Below are positions 1 to 9,011 of a DNA stretch of 64,000 bases, piece after piece. The position numbers and the translations under genes are program-made. Each line of letters opens with the position of its first letter. Positions within the stretch are counted from its first letter, which is position 1. Location of the stretch: NCBI RefSeq assembly GCF_021545845.1, contig NZ_CP088923.1, positions 2,232,001-2,296,000 of the forward strand. Direction: 5' to 3'. This DNA comes from Rhodanobacter thiooxydans. Lineage in GTDB: Bacteria; Pseudomonadota; Gammaproteobacteria; Xanthomonadales; Rhodanobacteraceae. The notes under the pieces are model-generated. The model had not been told where the DNA came from and ran no database searches. It saw nothing but the letters and a program-made list of their open reading frames with translations.

Positions 1-1565
<1,565 letters not shown>

Positions 1566-1603
1566 GCGAGACGGTCGGGTTGTGGGTGTGTGCCAGCCAT
1601 GGC

Positions 1604-2059
1604 TCACGAGCGCCTTCGGGTCAGGGCCGTTTTTCTCACACGGTCCGGGGCAGGTGGTGTCGTTTGATATGTGGATTCCATCTCCAGGATCGGGCAGGAA
1701 CCGTCGACACGGGTGCACAGATTCAGCAGGAGGCGCAGTTCGTCGCGCAAATGGCGCAAGGTGCGCAGACGCTGGGTCACGGCATCGAGCTTGCCATGAG
1801 CCAGACGACGTGCTTCCGCGCGCGCCGTGGCCGGATGGTCGCGTAGTTCCAGAAGCTGTCGGATCTCGGCCAGCGAGAAGTCCATGGCCTGCGCGCGGGC
1901 GATGAAGCGCAGGCGTTCGAGGTCAGTTTCGGTGTAGGCGCGCCGTCCGCCGCCGTCGCGCAACACGCGGCGCATCAGTCCGATGCGTTCGTAATAGCGC
2001 AAGGTATCGACGCTCATGCCTGCCAACTGCGCGGCATCGCCGATCCGATAAGCGCTCAC
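1604..2059 (-). CDS. MerR-family metal-responsive regulator
   Basis: A 151-residue MerR-type activator. The N-terminal winged helix (YRIGDAAQLAGMSVDTLRYY) is followed by a long dimerisation helix and a metal-binding loop with Cys115 and Cys122 (CTRVDGSC). The position of the third mercury ligand of Tn501 MerR (Cys82) is not Cys here, so Hg(II) is not the obvious inducer; the two-Cys loop is more like CueR or other heavy-metal MerR proteins. The GTG start at 2059 is chosen because it overlaps the stop of the upstream gene (GTGA), indicating translational coupling. Two MerR-type dyads lie upstream at 2324-2343 and 2483-2502. The C-terminal tail past the loop is unusually long and basic. Confidence 0.85.
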   Translation of the reverse strand: MSAYRIGDAAQLAGMSVDTLRYYERIGLMRRVLRDGGGRRAYTETDLERLRFIARAQAMDFSLAEIRQLLELRDHPATARAEARRLAHGKLDAVTQRLRTLRHLRDELRLLLNLCTRVDGSCPILEMESTYQTTPPAPDRVRKTALTRRRS

Positions 2060-2295
2060 GTGTCGTTTCCTTGCCTGGCGATCCACGCACGAAGCTGCGC
2101 AAACGCGCGCGGGCCTTGCACCACCAGCCGACCGTCGATGACCAATGCGGGCAGGCGGACGATGCGTAATTTGGCGGCCGCTTCCAGATGCACGGTTGCG
2201 TCGATCCAGTGCACGGATTCACTGCGTTGGTCCGTTGCTTCCTCGACGCCACCGCAGGCGGTGCAGTAGGGATTGTAGTAAAGCTCGGCAGGCAC
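2056..2295 (-). CDS. Small thioredoxin/glutaredoxin-like protein
   Basis: A 79-residue protein starting at GTG 2295. A short beta strand leads into a CTAC active-site-like motif (Cys11, Cys14), followed by an alpha/beta region with LPALVIDGRLVVQGPRA, which resembles the cis-Pro region and following strands of a minimal thioredoxin fold. It is co-transcribed with, and overlaps, the MerR-type regulator. A role in thiol redox or metal delivery near that regulator is inference; no precise family name is claimed. Confidence 0.65.
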   Translation of the reverse strand: MPAELYYNPYCTACGGVEEATDQRSESVHWIDATVHLEAAAKLRIVRLPALVIDGRLVVQGPRAFAQLRAWIARQGNDT

Positions 2296-2323
2296 GATGC
2301 AATGACAGTCGCGGAATAGCTTG

Positions 2324-2343
2324 ACTTGGAGTTTGCTCCAGGT
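2324..2343 (-). promoter_or_regulatory. MerR-type operator 1
   Basis: Near-perfect dyad ACTTGGAG-TTTG-CTCCAGGT (one mismatch), the form bound by MerR-family metal regulators. Read leftward it sits between TTACCT and GCTATT with a 19-bp spacer, the over-long spacing typical of MerR-controlled promoters, and would drive the thioredoxin-like gene and the regulator. A TTGACT also lies on the right-reading strand, so the direction is inferred. Confidence 0.6.
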
Positions 2344-2479
2344 AATCAGCGATGTCCACGTGCTGGAGACGCTCCCATCTCACCGGCGATGGTTCCTTGC
2401 GTGGGTTGTGCAAGACCGGTTTCGTTCATTGCGAAAGGCATGCCAAGTGCAGGAAATCTCAACCGGAATGGCCATGCTC

Positions 2480-2510
2480 TTGACCTGGAGCGTGCTCCAG
2501 GTTTGAAACT
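2480..2510 (+). promoter_or_regulatory. MerR-type promoter/operator 2
   Basis: TTGACC (2480-2485) overlaps a perfect dyad ACCTGGAG-CGTG-CTCCAGGT at 2483-2502. A 19-bp spacer gives a weak -10 (GAAACT). It faces the envelope operon that starts at 2595 and has the same arms as operator 1, so the regulator at 1604 probably controls both directions. No convincing gene lies between the two operators. Confidence 0.65.
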
Positions 2511-2594
2511 CCCCGGCGACGCTCACGCGGTGCTGGATTGGACCGGGTGAGGCGAGCCCTCACCGGACCACGATTTTGCTGGGAACGAACCACC

Positions 2595-3539
2595 ATGAAA
2601 CCATGCAAAGCGAACCACTCAAACGCATCAACGGCAAAGCTTCGAGCGACATGGGTTGTGTTGATGACTGCTGCCGTCGGCGCATTCGGCAGCGCGCCCG
2701 CCGCTGCTGGGCCCATCACCTTCAATACGGCGTTGCCGGTCAGCCAGGGTGAGCTGCTGTTCCAGGAGACGATGATGTATCGCTTGCTCGACGATGGAAC
2801 GGCACTACCCGATATGCGGGTGGCCGCCCGGGCCGGCATCAGCGTCCTGGCCTATGGCGTTACCGGCAAACTGACCGTGTTTGGAATGGTGCCGTTTCTG
2901 GACAAGACGCTGGATATGACCACGCCCATGGGAGCTGTCCATCGGGCCAACCATGGTCTGGGCGACAGCACTTTCTTCGTCCGCTATACGGTGTGGCAGA
3001 ACAATATCGCTGGTGCGAGTTTTCGCGTGGCGCCGATCCTTGGCGCGGTGGCGCCGACCGGCCGCGACAGTTATCGGGATACTTATGGTGCGCAGCCGCG
3101 GATGTTCCAACCTGGTTCGGGCACGTGGGGTGTACTCGGAGGTGTCGTGGCCACCTGGCAGACGCTGAACTACGAGATCGATACGTCCCTGAGCTACCAA
3201 GGCAACGGCCGGCATGCCGGGTATTCGCCCGGCCATGTCAGCGAGTTCGACGCCTCGTTCCAGTACCGGCTGCTGCCGCGGAAACTTGGCAACGGCTTGC
3301 CGCACTTCCTTTATGGCGTGCTGGAAACGAACCTGATCCGGACCGGGCGCAACGTCATGAACGGCAGCCCTGTCGTGGCGTCCGGCGGCACCGAGTGGTT
3401 CATCGCACCCGGTCTGGAGTACGTCACGCCTCGTTGGGTCTTGCAAGGAGTTGTCCAGATTCCAGTGCAGCGCAATGTGCCCTTCGGCAGCTTGCGCGAT
3501 CGTCGTATCTACAACGTTGCCCTGCGGTTCAATTTCTGA
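2595..3539 (+). CDS. Outer-membrane beta-barrel transporter-like protein (MetA_deg type)
   Basis: A 314-residue protein with an N-terminal signal peptide ending near APAAAG, followed by alternating amphipathic strands and a C-terminal aromatic residue (ALRFNF), as in outer-membrane barrels. The overall pattern (early ELLFQETMMYRLLDDGT, GLGDSTFFVRYTVW, a FIAPGLEYV strand near the end) resembles the family annotated as phenol MetA-pathway or generic transporter barrels. ATG 2595 is used because the signal peptide starts there; a longer frame reaches back to 2538. It is first in an operon with the CxxC protein and the propeller protein. A role in metal-related envelope transport is inferred only from the MerR-type promoter. 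Confidence 0.7.
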   Translation: MKPCKANHSNASTAKLRATWVVLMTAAVGAFGSAPAAAGPITFNTALPVSQGELLFQETMMYRLLDDGTALPDMRVAARAGISVLAYGVTGKLTVFGMVPFLDKTLDMTTPMGAVHRANHGLGDSTFFVRYTVWQNNIAGASFRVAPILGAVAPTGRDSYRDTYGAQPRMFQPGSGTWGVLGGVVATWQTLNYEIDTSLSYQGNGRHAGYSPGHVSEFDASFQYRLLPRKLGNGLPHFLYGVLETNLIRTGRNVMNGSPVVASGGTEWFIAPGLEYVTPRWVLQGVVQIPVQRNVPFGSLRDRRIYNVALRFNF

Positions 3540-3682
3540 GAGGTTGTGAATTTTTCAACCTCTCAGACCGGCCATGGAGGGCCGGGCATGAAACAGTCAC
3601 GCAAGTGACTGCTTCATGTGAGCGAGTCCGGGCGTGTACCGGACTCGCGACTGAAGAAAACCACAGGAAGTGGTTTTCTTCA
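3536..3682. repeat. Array of five consecutive hairpins
   Basis: Five inverted repeats follow one another with almost no gap: 3536-3546/3556-3566 (11 bp, perfect, overlapping the barrel gene's stop), 3568-3573/3580-3585 (6 bp, perfect), 3588-3600/3605-3617 (12 of 13), 3622-3631/3639-3648 (10 bp, perfect) and 3652-3664/3670-3682 (13 bp, perfect). None is followed by a clear T-run, so simple termination is not the obvious role. The array lies inside an apparent operon, 40 bp before the next start codon. Confidence 0.85.
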
Positions 3683-3722
3683 CAAGCTCTGAGCCGTGCG
3701 CGATTTTTCAAGGAGAACGCTT

Positions 3723-4070
3723 ATGTTTCGTCCCATGGTCCACTTCCTGCGTCTGCTCGTCCTGTCGCTGGGCCTGATAGCTATCAGGCCGGTTTTCGCC
3801 AGCTCCACAGTTACGGTCCCCCCGCCTGCCAACGCCTACGTGCTGCGCGTGGACGGCTTGGCCTGTCCGTTCTGCGCTTACGGTATCGAAAAAGAATTCG
3901 CCAAGCAGCCGGGCGTGGAGAACACCGACGTGAACCTCAGCAATGGCGTGCTCATCGTGACGGTGAGTCCTGGAACCGCATTTACCGACGCGCAGCTGGC
4001 GCAAGTGGTGCACAAGGCCGGTTTTCAACTGAAAGCTGTAGTCAATCGTCCGGCTGGAGCCAAGCCGTGA
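3723..4070 (+). CDS. Periplasmic heavy-metal-associated (MerP-like) protein
   Basis: A 115-residue protein: signal peptide (residues 1-26, cleaved near VFAS), then one ferredoxin-like heavy-metal domain (VLRVDGLACPFCAYGIEKEF) with the ligand pair Cys48-Pro-Phe-Cys51. MerP and copper chaperones usually have the form GMTCxxC; the CPFC version occurs in periplasmic HMA relatives. AAGGAGA at 3710-3716 supports ATG 3723. It ends in a GTGA overlap with the propeller gene. Binding of Hg, Cu or another soft metal in the periplasm is expected from the fold; the exact metal is not visible. Confidence 0.8.
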   Translation: MFRPMVHFLRLLVLSLGLIAIRPVFASSTVTVPPPANAYVLRVDGLACPFCAYGIEKEFAKQPGVENTDVNLSNGVLIVTVSPGTAFTDAQLAQVVHKAGFQLKAVVNRPAGAKP

Positions 4071-5062
4071 AACGCACGCTGTACGGGTTGCTCGGCGTTG
4101 TGGCCGCCCTGTTGCTGATCGCTGGAACAGGCTGGCTGCTCTGGGTGCCCGGTTGCAAAGAGCCGCCCTACCGGCGGGTGATGATTTGGGGCGGTGCCGG
4201 ATCGAAGCCGGGTCAATTCCAGGATCCGGTTGGCATTACGCTGGCCGAGGGCAGGGTTTTTGTTGCCGACTCGCGCAATCATCGCATCCAGGTCTTCGAC
4301 CGCAACGGCCGGTTTCTTCGCGCCATCGATCATCCAGCCACCGGTGCTGCCGGGTTGGGTCGGCCCATGAACCTCACCGTGGCCAGCGGCAAACTGTATG
4401 TTGCGGACTACTGGAACGACGACATCAAGGTATTTTCGACCAGCGGCGCGTTGCTTGAGGTCATCGGCCACGGCGGTTCAGGACCAGGCGAGTTCAAGGC
4501 ACCCTCGGGGGTTGCCGTGTTGCCCAACGGGAATCTCGTGGTGGCGGATTTCTACAACCAGCGTATCCAGGAGTTGCGTTCCAATGGCACGTTCGTGCGT
4601 CAGTGGGGCACCACCGGGAAGAAGGGCTATGTGTCCGCAGGCGCATTCAACTATCCCACCGACGTGACCACCGACAGGCGTGGCCATATCTATGTCACGG
4701 ATGGCTACAACGATCGCATCCAGATGTTTGGCCCCGATGGGCGATTCCTCCGGATGTGGGGCGGTCCTATGGGGCTACACCTTCCTGCGTTCATCAATAT
4801 CCTCGGCTCGCTCCATGGCTGGTTCAGGACGCCGACCGCCATTGCCATCGGCCCTGATGGCAATGTGTTTGTGGCCGACGAGGAAAACAACCGCATCCAG
4901 AAATTCAGCGCCAAGGGTCGCTTCTTGACCGCCTTCGGAACGCCCCATCGGATTCCGGGCTTCACCGAAACCGGGGTGGCGGTGGCAGAGGATGGCACGG
5001 TCTACGCTACCAATCTTGCGGACAACTCGGTCGAGGTGTGGAAGTCGGCATCATCCCGGTAA
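4067..5062 (+). CDS. Membrane-anchored NHL-repeat beta-propeller
   Basis: A 331-residue protein. One membrane helix (about residues 6-27) is followed by a periplasmic propeller built from about six NHL repeats; recurring cores such as VFVADSRNHRIQVF, LYVADYWNDDIKVF, LVVADFYNQRIQEL, IYVTDGYNDRIQMF and VFVADEENNRIQKF are plain. The GTG start at 4067 overlaps the stop of the CxxC protein, so the two are translationally coupled. NHL propellers are usually binding scaffolds; the ligand here is unknown. A much longer frame runs upstream to 2993 but it is only an overlap with the barrel and CxxC genes. Confidence 0.8.
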   Translation: MKRTLYGLLGVVAALLLIAGTGWLLWVPGCKEPPYRRVMIWGGAGSKPGQFQDPVGITLAEGRVFVADSRNHRIQVFDRNGRFLRAIDHPATGAAGLGRPMNLTVASGKLYVADYWNDDIKVFSTSGALLEVIGHGGSGPGEFKAPSGVAVLPNGNLVVADFYNQRIQELRSNGTFVRQWGTTGKKGYVSAGAFNYPTDVTTDRRGHIYVTDGYNDRIQMFGPDGRFLRMWGGPMGLHLPAFINILGSLHGWFRTPTAIAIGPDGNVFVADEENNRIQKFSAKGRFLTAFGTPHRIPGFTETGVAVAEDGTVYATNLADNSVEVWKSASSR

Positions 5063-5173
5063 ACCGATAGTGTGTTTGTGCCCTCTCATGAAAGGCGGCT
5101 ACAAGCAAAGTCAGGGCTGCTCTGGACTCTGGCGCAGACAAGTACCGATCAAGGGACGCGCAGCCCGCCATGG

Positions 5174-6016
5174 TCAGACACCGGATGATGGGCGGCCGTC
5201 CTGGTCAGTGCGTTGGTCGACGCGAAACGGCTGCCACAGCATCCGATCCAGGCGCAGCTCGCGTGGGTCGCGGAACTGTTGGATGCCGATGGTCATGTTG
5301 AGGTGGCCGTCGCGTGGCTGCGCACGATAGGTGCCGAACAGGCGATCCCACCAGGGCAGGTTGAAGCCGAAGTTGGCGTTGGTCTCGTCCGGATGCCAGG
5401 AGTGATGCACGCGATGCATGTCCGGCGTGACGAGGATCCGGCGCAGCAGGCGGTCCAGCGGCATCGGCAGGCGGACATTGCCGTGGTTGAACATCGAAGT
5501 GGCGTTCAGCAGCACCTCGAAAACCAGCACGGCCGTCGCGGGTGAGCCCAAGGCCACGATGACGCCCAGCTTGATGCCCAGCGACAGCAGGATCTCCAGC
5601 GGATGGAAGCGTGCGCCGGTGGTCAGATCGAATTCGAGGTCGGTGTGATGCATCCGGTGCAGCCGCCACAAGACTGGCACCGCGTGGAACAACACGTGCT
5701 GCAGATAGATGGCTAGATCTAGCAGGAGTACCGATGCGCCAAGCGCCAGCCAGTTTGGTGCTTTCAGCACATGCAGCAGTCCCCACCCATGGGTCTCGGC
5801 GTACAACGCCACGCCGACGGCGGCGGTGGGGAAGAGCAGCCGCACCAGCACGCTGTTGAGCACGACGATGCCGAGATTGCCGGGCCAGCGCCGCCATCGA
5901 CCGATCGTCTGGCGCCGCCGGGGCGCCAGCACTTCCCACAGCGCCATCATGGCGAAGATGCCGGTGAAGGCACCGAGCCGGATCGCGGGTTCGTGAGTGA
6001 GTATAAACGGGGCCAT
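5174..6016 (-). CDS. Sterol desaturase / fatty acid hydroxylase family protein
   Basis: A 280-residue integral membrane di-iron oxygenase. The diagnostic histidine clusters are present: HVLFH (107-111), HRMHH (120-124) and HRVHH (201-205), with an additional HSWHPDE. Membrane helices lie around residues 10-28, 48-72, 90-110 and 145-172. The family hydroxylates or desaturates lipid or sterol-like substrates; the substrate here is unknown. It is transcribed leftward, 111 bp from the convergent end of the propeller gene. Confidence 0.85.
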   Translation of the reverse strand: MAPFILTHEPAIRLGAFTGIFAMMALWEVLAPRRRQTIGRWRRWPGNLGIVVLNSVLVRLLFPTAAVGVALYAETHGWGLLHVLKAPNWLALGASVLLLDLAIYLQHVLFHAVPVLWRLHRMHHTDLEFDLTTGARFHPLEILLSLGIKLGVIVALGSPATAVLVFEVLLNATSMFNHGNVRLPMPLDRLLRRILVTPDMHRVHHSWHPDETNANFGFNLPWWDRLFGTYRAQPRDGHLNMTIGIQQFRDPRELRLDRMLWQPFRVDQRTDQDGRPSSGV

Positions 6017-6060
6017 CGTCGGATGCCCTGGTCAGGAGGCCGGATCGATCGTCGAGGACA

Positions 6061-6306
6061 TCACCCAGCCTTGTCCGATTCCGAACCGGCCTGGCGGGAT
6101 ATCAGTCCGAGATTGGCGACCGCGAACGGGGTCAGCAGATTCATGGCGATCTTGATCGCCAGCTGCGCGTTCCACGGTCCAGCCAGCAGCTGGCCACCGA
6201 GGTTGAACACGCTCAGCCACACACCCACCAGCAGCGCCACCATGCAGGTCCGTTTCAGATGGGGAGGGTGGAACACCACCCCCAGGATGTGACGCAACGT
6301 CAGCAT
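6061..6306 (-). CDS. Small NrtS-like membrane protein
   Basis: An 81-residue protein with two membrane helices (about 19-37 and 48-66). The pattern VALLVGVWLSVFN...LLAGPW...KIAMNLLTPFAVANLG resembles the NrtS family of small nitrate/nitrite transport proteins, in which each helix carries conserved Asn and Gly positions. ATG 6306 is preferred because the family begins just before the first helix; the longer frame to 6456 has no membrane-protein character. The 204 bp upstream (6307-6510) shows no other gene. Confidence 0.5.
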   Translation of the reverse strand: MLTLRHILGVVFHPPHLKRTCMVALLVGVWLSVFNLGGQLLAGPWNAQLAIKIAMNLLTPFAVANLGLISRQAGSESDKAG

Positions 6307-6510
6307 GTCATGGTCTTTCCGGCAAGCCGGCATGGAACGGGAGCCGGCATCAGATCGTGAAGCGGGCGATGGCGTGCAGGGCGGGAACGCCGCATTATCC
6401 GCGCCGGAACCACCCGCGCAGGCAACCCTACCACTGAGCATGACGTCGCGTGGCAAGCACGGGGTGGCGTGTCTTGTCCGGCCCCGGGGCCGGTATGGAC
6501 GGGAACCGCT

Positions 6511-7071
6511 TCATTCGTCGGCATAGCCGGTGATCTCTTCCGAGTCGGCTTCCACGCCAAGGCCCAGTGCGATGCGGTTGACGAAGTTGAAATAGGCGGT
6601 GACCAGGTTGATGCGCAGGATATCCCCGTCGGTGAGCCCTTCCGTGCGCAATGCCGTCACCTGCGCCTGGTCCATCGTCGACGGGGCGGCGGTGAGCTTT
6701 CGCGCGTACAGCAGCATCGCACGCAGCCGCAAGTCGGCGAGCTGGTCGGGTGCCGTGCGCACGGCGGCCAGCACGGCCGCATCCTTTTCATGGCGTTGCA
6801 GCGCCTCCAGATGATGCGCCACGCAATAGGTGCAACCGTTGGCGGTGGAGACCACCACCGCGATGGCCTCGCGCTCGCGCCGGCTCAATGGACCGGGGGA
6901 GAACATCAGGTGCAGGTACAGGTCGAGATGGTGCTGCAGGGCGTCCGGGTCGAGGCTGTGCACGCTGAGAATGCGCGCCACCTTGCCGCGTTGCTTCTTG
7001 ATGGTGCCGTAGATGTCACGCAGCGGGCCGCGTGCCTCGCTGTCCGGGATTTCGCTGATCCAGCCCATCAA
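6511..7071 (-). CDS. Peroxidase-related AhpD/CMD-family protein
   Basis: A 186-residue alkylhydroperoxidase-like protein. The core EAIAVVVSTANGCTYCVAHH has the CxxC active-site pair Cys80/Cys83 and the following His, the arrangement used for peroxide reduction in AhpD and in 'uncharacterised peroxidase-related' proteins. It is last in a leftward gene set and overlaps the dehalogenase gene by 4 nt (ATGA), so co-expression is likely. Substrate unknown. Confidence 0.85.
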   Translation of the reverse strand: MMGWISEIPDSEARGPLRDIYGTIKKQRGKVARILSVHSLDPDALQHHLDLYLHLMFSPGPLSRREREAIAVVVSTANGCTYCVAHHLEALQRHEKDAAVLAAVRTAPDQLADLRLRAMLLYARKLTAAPSTMDQAQVTALRTEGLTDGDILRINLVTAYFNFVNRIALGLGVEADSEEITGYADE

Positions 7072-7781
7072 TCGACTCCTCCCCGGATGTCGTTGATGCC
7101 GGCAACTGGCGCCGCTCCCACGACGTGCCGCAATGCCTGGACGAGGTCAGGTACGGCGGGGGCCGGGACCCACGGGTATTCCTGTGGGCGCCCGGTCCGG
7201 TTGATCCACAACGCCTGCCAGTTTGAGGAAGCCGCGCCGGCGACATCCCAGGCGTTGGATGAATGAAAGGCGATGGCCGATGGTGCGACGCCGAATGCGT
7301 CGGCCGCCGCCGCGTAGACGCGGACATCGGGCTTGAATACCTGCAGTTCGTGCACGGAATACACCATGTCGACGAGGTCGTCGAGATGCGCGGCGGCCAG
7401 CGCCGTCTGCAGCATCGAGCGGGTGGCGTTGGAAAACACGGCAACGCGCATCCCCGCCGCGCGGTATCCAGCCAGGGCGCGGGGCACCTCGTGGTAGGCG
7501 TCCAGCTCGCGGTAGGCGTCCAGCAGCGCCGAGCGCAGGGCGTCATCACGGCGGCCCGCTGCGGCCAGGGCGTAATCCAGTGCTTCTCCGGTTACCTGCC
7601 AGAAATCCGCGTAGCGCTGCATCAGGCTGCGGGTCCAGGTGTATTCAAGCTGCTTCTGTCGCCATCGCTCGGATATGTCTTCGGCCTCCGGGCCCATGCG
7701 ATCGGCCAGCCGGGCTACCGCCGAGTGCACATCGAACAGGGTGCCGTAGGCGTCGAATACCGCGATTTCGGGGCGTGTCAT
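7068..7781 (-). CDS. Haloacid dehalogenase, type II (L-2-haloacid dehalogenase-like)
   Basis: A 237-residue HAD hydrolase. All key residues of L-2-haloacid dehalogenases can be placed: nucleophile Asp10 (FDAYGTLFD), Ser117-Asn118 (VFSNATRS), Lys150 (VFKPD), and the SSNAWD motif with Ser174/Ser175, Asn176 and Asp179. Members hydrolyse the carbon-halogen bond of short 2-haloalkanoic acids through an Asp ester. It is translationally coupled to the peroxidase-related gene. No transporter for haloacids is adjacent, so the natural substrate is uncertain. Confidence 0.87.
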   Translation of the reverse strand: MTRPEIAVFDAYGTLFDVHSAVARLADRMGPEAEDISERWRQKQLEYTWTRSLMQRYADFWQVTGEALDYALAAAGRRDDALRSALLDAYRELDAYHEVPRALAGYRAAGMRVAVFSNATRSMLQTALAAAHLDDLVDMVYSVHELQVFKPDVRVYAAAADAFGVAPSAIAFHSSNAWDVAGAASSNWQALWINRTGRPQEYPWVPAPAVPDLVQALRHVVGAAPVAGINDIRGGVD

Positions 7782-7814
7782 GTGGCCGTGCCTCCTTCAG
7801 TTTGTCCAGGATGT

Positions 7815-8252
7815 TCAGGAATGGCCCGGGTTGCCGCGCGCGGCTTGTCTGCGGCCGTCGATCGTCATGGTGTCGGCATCGCGCAACAGATAGAGCGCCG
7901 CGCATCCGGCAAGCATGGGCCAGGCGGCGAAGAACATCAGATTGGTGCCTTCATAGGGGTGCGCGTATTGATGCCAGGCGGACAGTGTCGAGACGGCATG
8001 CAGGAGCAACACCGCGCCGTAGGTGTAACGCCGTGCGAGCCCGGCAACAAAGGCCAGCAGAAGTACCAGCTCCATGGCCCCGATCACGACGAAGGCACCC
8101 TGGCCGAGGCCGGTGACGGCGTAAAAATGGCTGAATACGCCAGCGCTGTGTTCGGGCCGGATGAATTTGTCCAGCGTCCACATCAGCATCACGAGAAAGA
8201 TCGACAGGCGCAGTCCAAGCAGTGCCCAACCCAGCCGTTTTGATGAATTCAT
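7815..8252 (-). CDS. DoxX-like small membrane protein
   Basis: A 145-residue protein with four hydrophobic helices. Motifs MLMWTLDKFIRPEHSAGVF, STLSAWHQY and FFAAWPMLAGCAALYLLRDAD resemble DoxX/MauE-type four-helix membrane proteins often found beside thiol or quinone redox enzymes. ATG 8252 is chosen over the upstream in-frame ATG at 8318 because the first helix begins 8 residues later. Function unknown. Confidence 0.65.
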   Translation of the reverse strand: MNSSKRLGWALLGLRLSIFLVMLMWTLDKFIRPEHSAGVFSHFYAVTGLGQGAFVVIGAMELVLLLAFVAGLARRYTYGAVLLLHAVSTLSAWHQYAHPYEGTNLMFFAAWPMLAGCAALYLLRDADTMTIDGRRQAARGNPGHS

Positions 8253-8335
8253 GGGATGGATCTCCGGGGAAGGCGAGGGCGACAGACTAACGGTCATCCT
8301 TTCGCCGAATGGATGCATTGACGACGCAAGGCCGG

Positions 8336-8656
8336 TCAGCCGCGCTCGACCATGACCTCGCTGGTCTGTATGACCGGCGTGATGTCCGTGAAATTGGGGA
8401 GGTCGGCCATGAGTTCGGCGGTGTGCGGTCCGAAACCGTTCTGGAAGGCTTCCACCGAGTCACAGAAAATATGGCTCACGCCGATATAGGTCGGTGCCGC
8501 CCCGGGGGCTCCGCCGGCCAGTCCCTTGTCGATCGAGTAGTACCGGCAGCTGTCGCCCATGCGTCGCTTCACAAGCGGCATGTGCGTGTCACGGTAGTAC
8601 GCATGGTCGAACCGGGCTTCCGGGGCATGGGGGTACATCACACTGATCTTGATCAT
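8336..8656 (-). CDS. EthD-family protein
   Basis: A 106-residue ferredoxin-like dimeric alpha/beta barrel protein. The start MIKISVMYPH and the segment RFDHAYYRDTHMPLVKRRMG match the EthD family, whose members assist ring-modifying or ether-degrading enzymes. AGGA lies before ATG 8656. It sits in the leftward cluster with the DoxX-like, dehalogenase and peroxidase genes. Catalytic role unknown. Confidence 0.8.
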   Translation of the reverse strand: MIKISVMYPHAPEARFDHAYYRDTHMPLVKRRMGDSCRYYSIDKGLAGGAPGAAPTYIGVSHIFCDSVEAFQNGFGPHTAELMADLPNFTDITPVIQTSEVMVERG

Positions 8657-8780
8657 GATTTTCCTGCTCATGGTTGGGGGCGCACTTTGCGCGCGCCAGG
8701 GAATCTGTCGGTACGCCTTGCCTCCGTTCGAATGCAGGCGGGCCGGTCCTGCTTGTGTTCGATGCATTCGATCCGGGCGG

Positions 8781-8963
8781 GAATGGCACTTACTTAAGCC
8801 CCGTTCTCGCTGAGCGTAGCCCGCGCAGCGGGCGGAGTCGAAGCGCCGCCAGACCAGGGCCGCCCCATCGCCGGCGTGTCCTTCGACTTCGGCCTTCGGC
8901 CTACGCTCAGAGCCTGCCCCGGACTTGATCCGGGGACGAACGGGGCTTGAGTAAGCGCCATTC
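8781..8963. repeat. MITE-like nested inverted repeat
   Basis: A 183-bp non-coding element bounded by 26-bp terminal inverted repeats (8781-8806 and 8938-8963, 24 of 26 match, beginning GAATGGC). Inside is a second inverted pair, GCTGAGCGTAG... and ...CTACGCTCAG, each next to a GTCGAAG/CTTCGAC arm. It has no coding capacity and can fold into one long cruciform, as non-autonomous miniature elements or REP-type repeats can. It separates the EthD and isochorismatase genes. Confidence 0.75.
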
Positions 8964-8966
8964 GGT

Positions 8967-9001
8967 CCGGGCGGCTCTTCCTTCCTGGAAGGGCCGCCCG
9001 G
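8967..9001 (-). terminator. Hairpin after the isochorismatase gene
   Basis: CCGGGCGGC (8967-8975) pairs perfectly with GCCGCCCGG (8993-9001), with a further TCC/GGA pairing inside the loop. It lies just downstream of the leftward isochorismatase stop at 9012. There is no obvious U-tract, so termination efficiency is uncertain. Confidence 0.55.
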
Positions 9002-9011
9002 TCGAAGGGGG

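Noticed and set aside
2993..4066. Start of a 689-codon frame running into the propeller gene
   Set aside because: It crosses the barrel and periplasmic metal-protein genes in another frame; only the part from GTG 4067 has propeller repeats.
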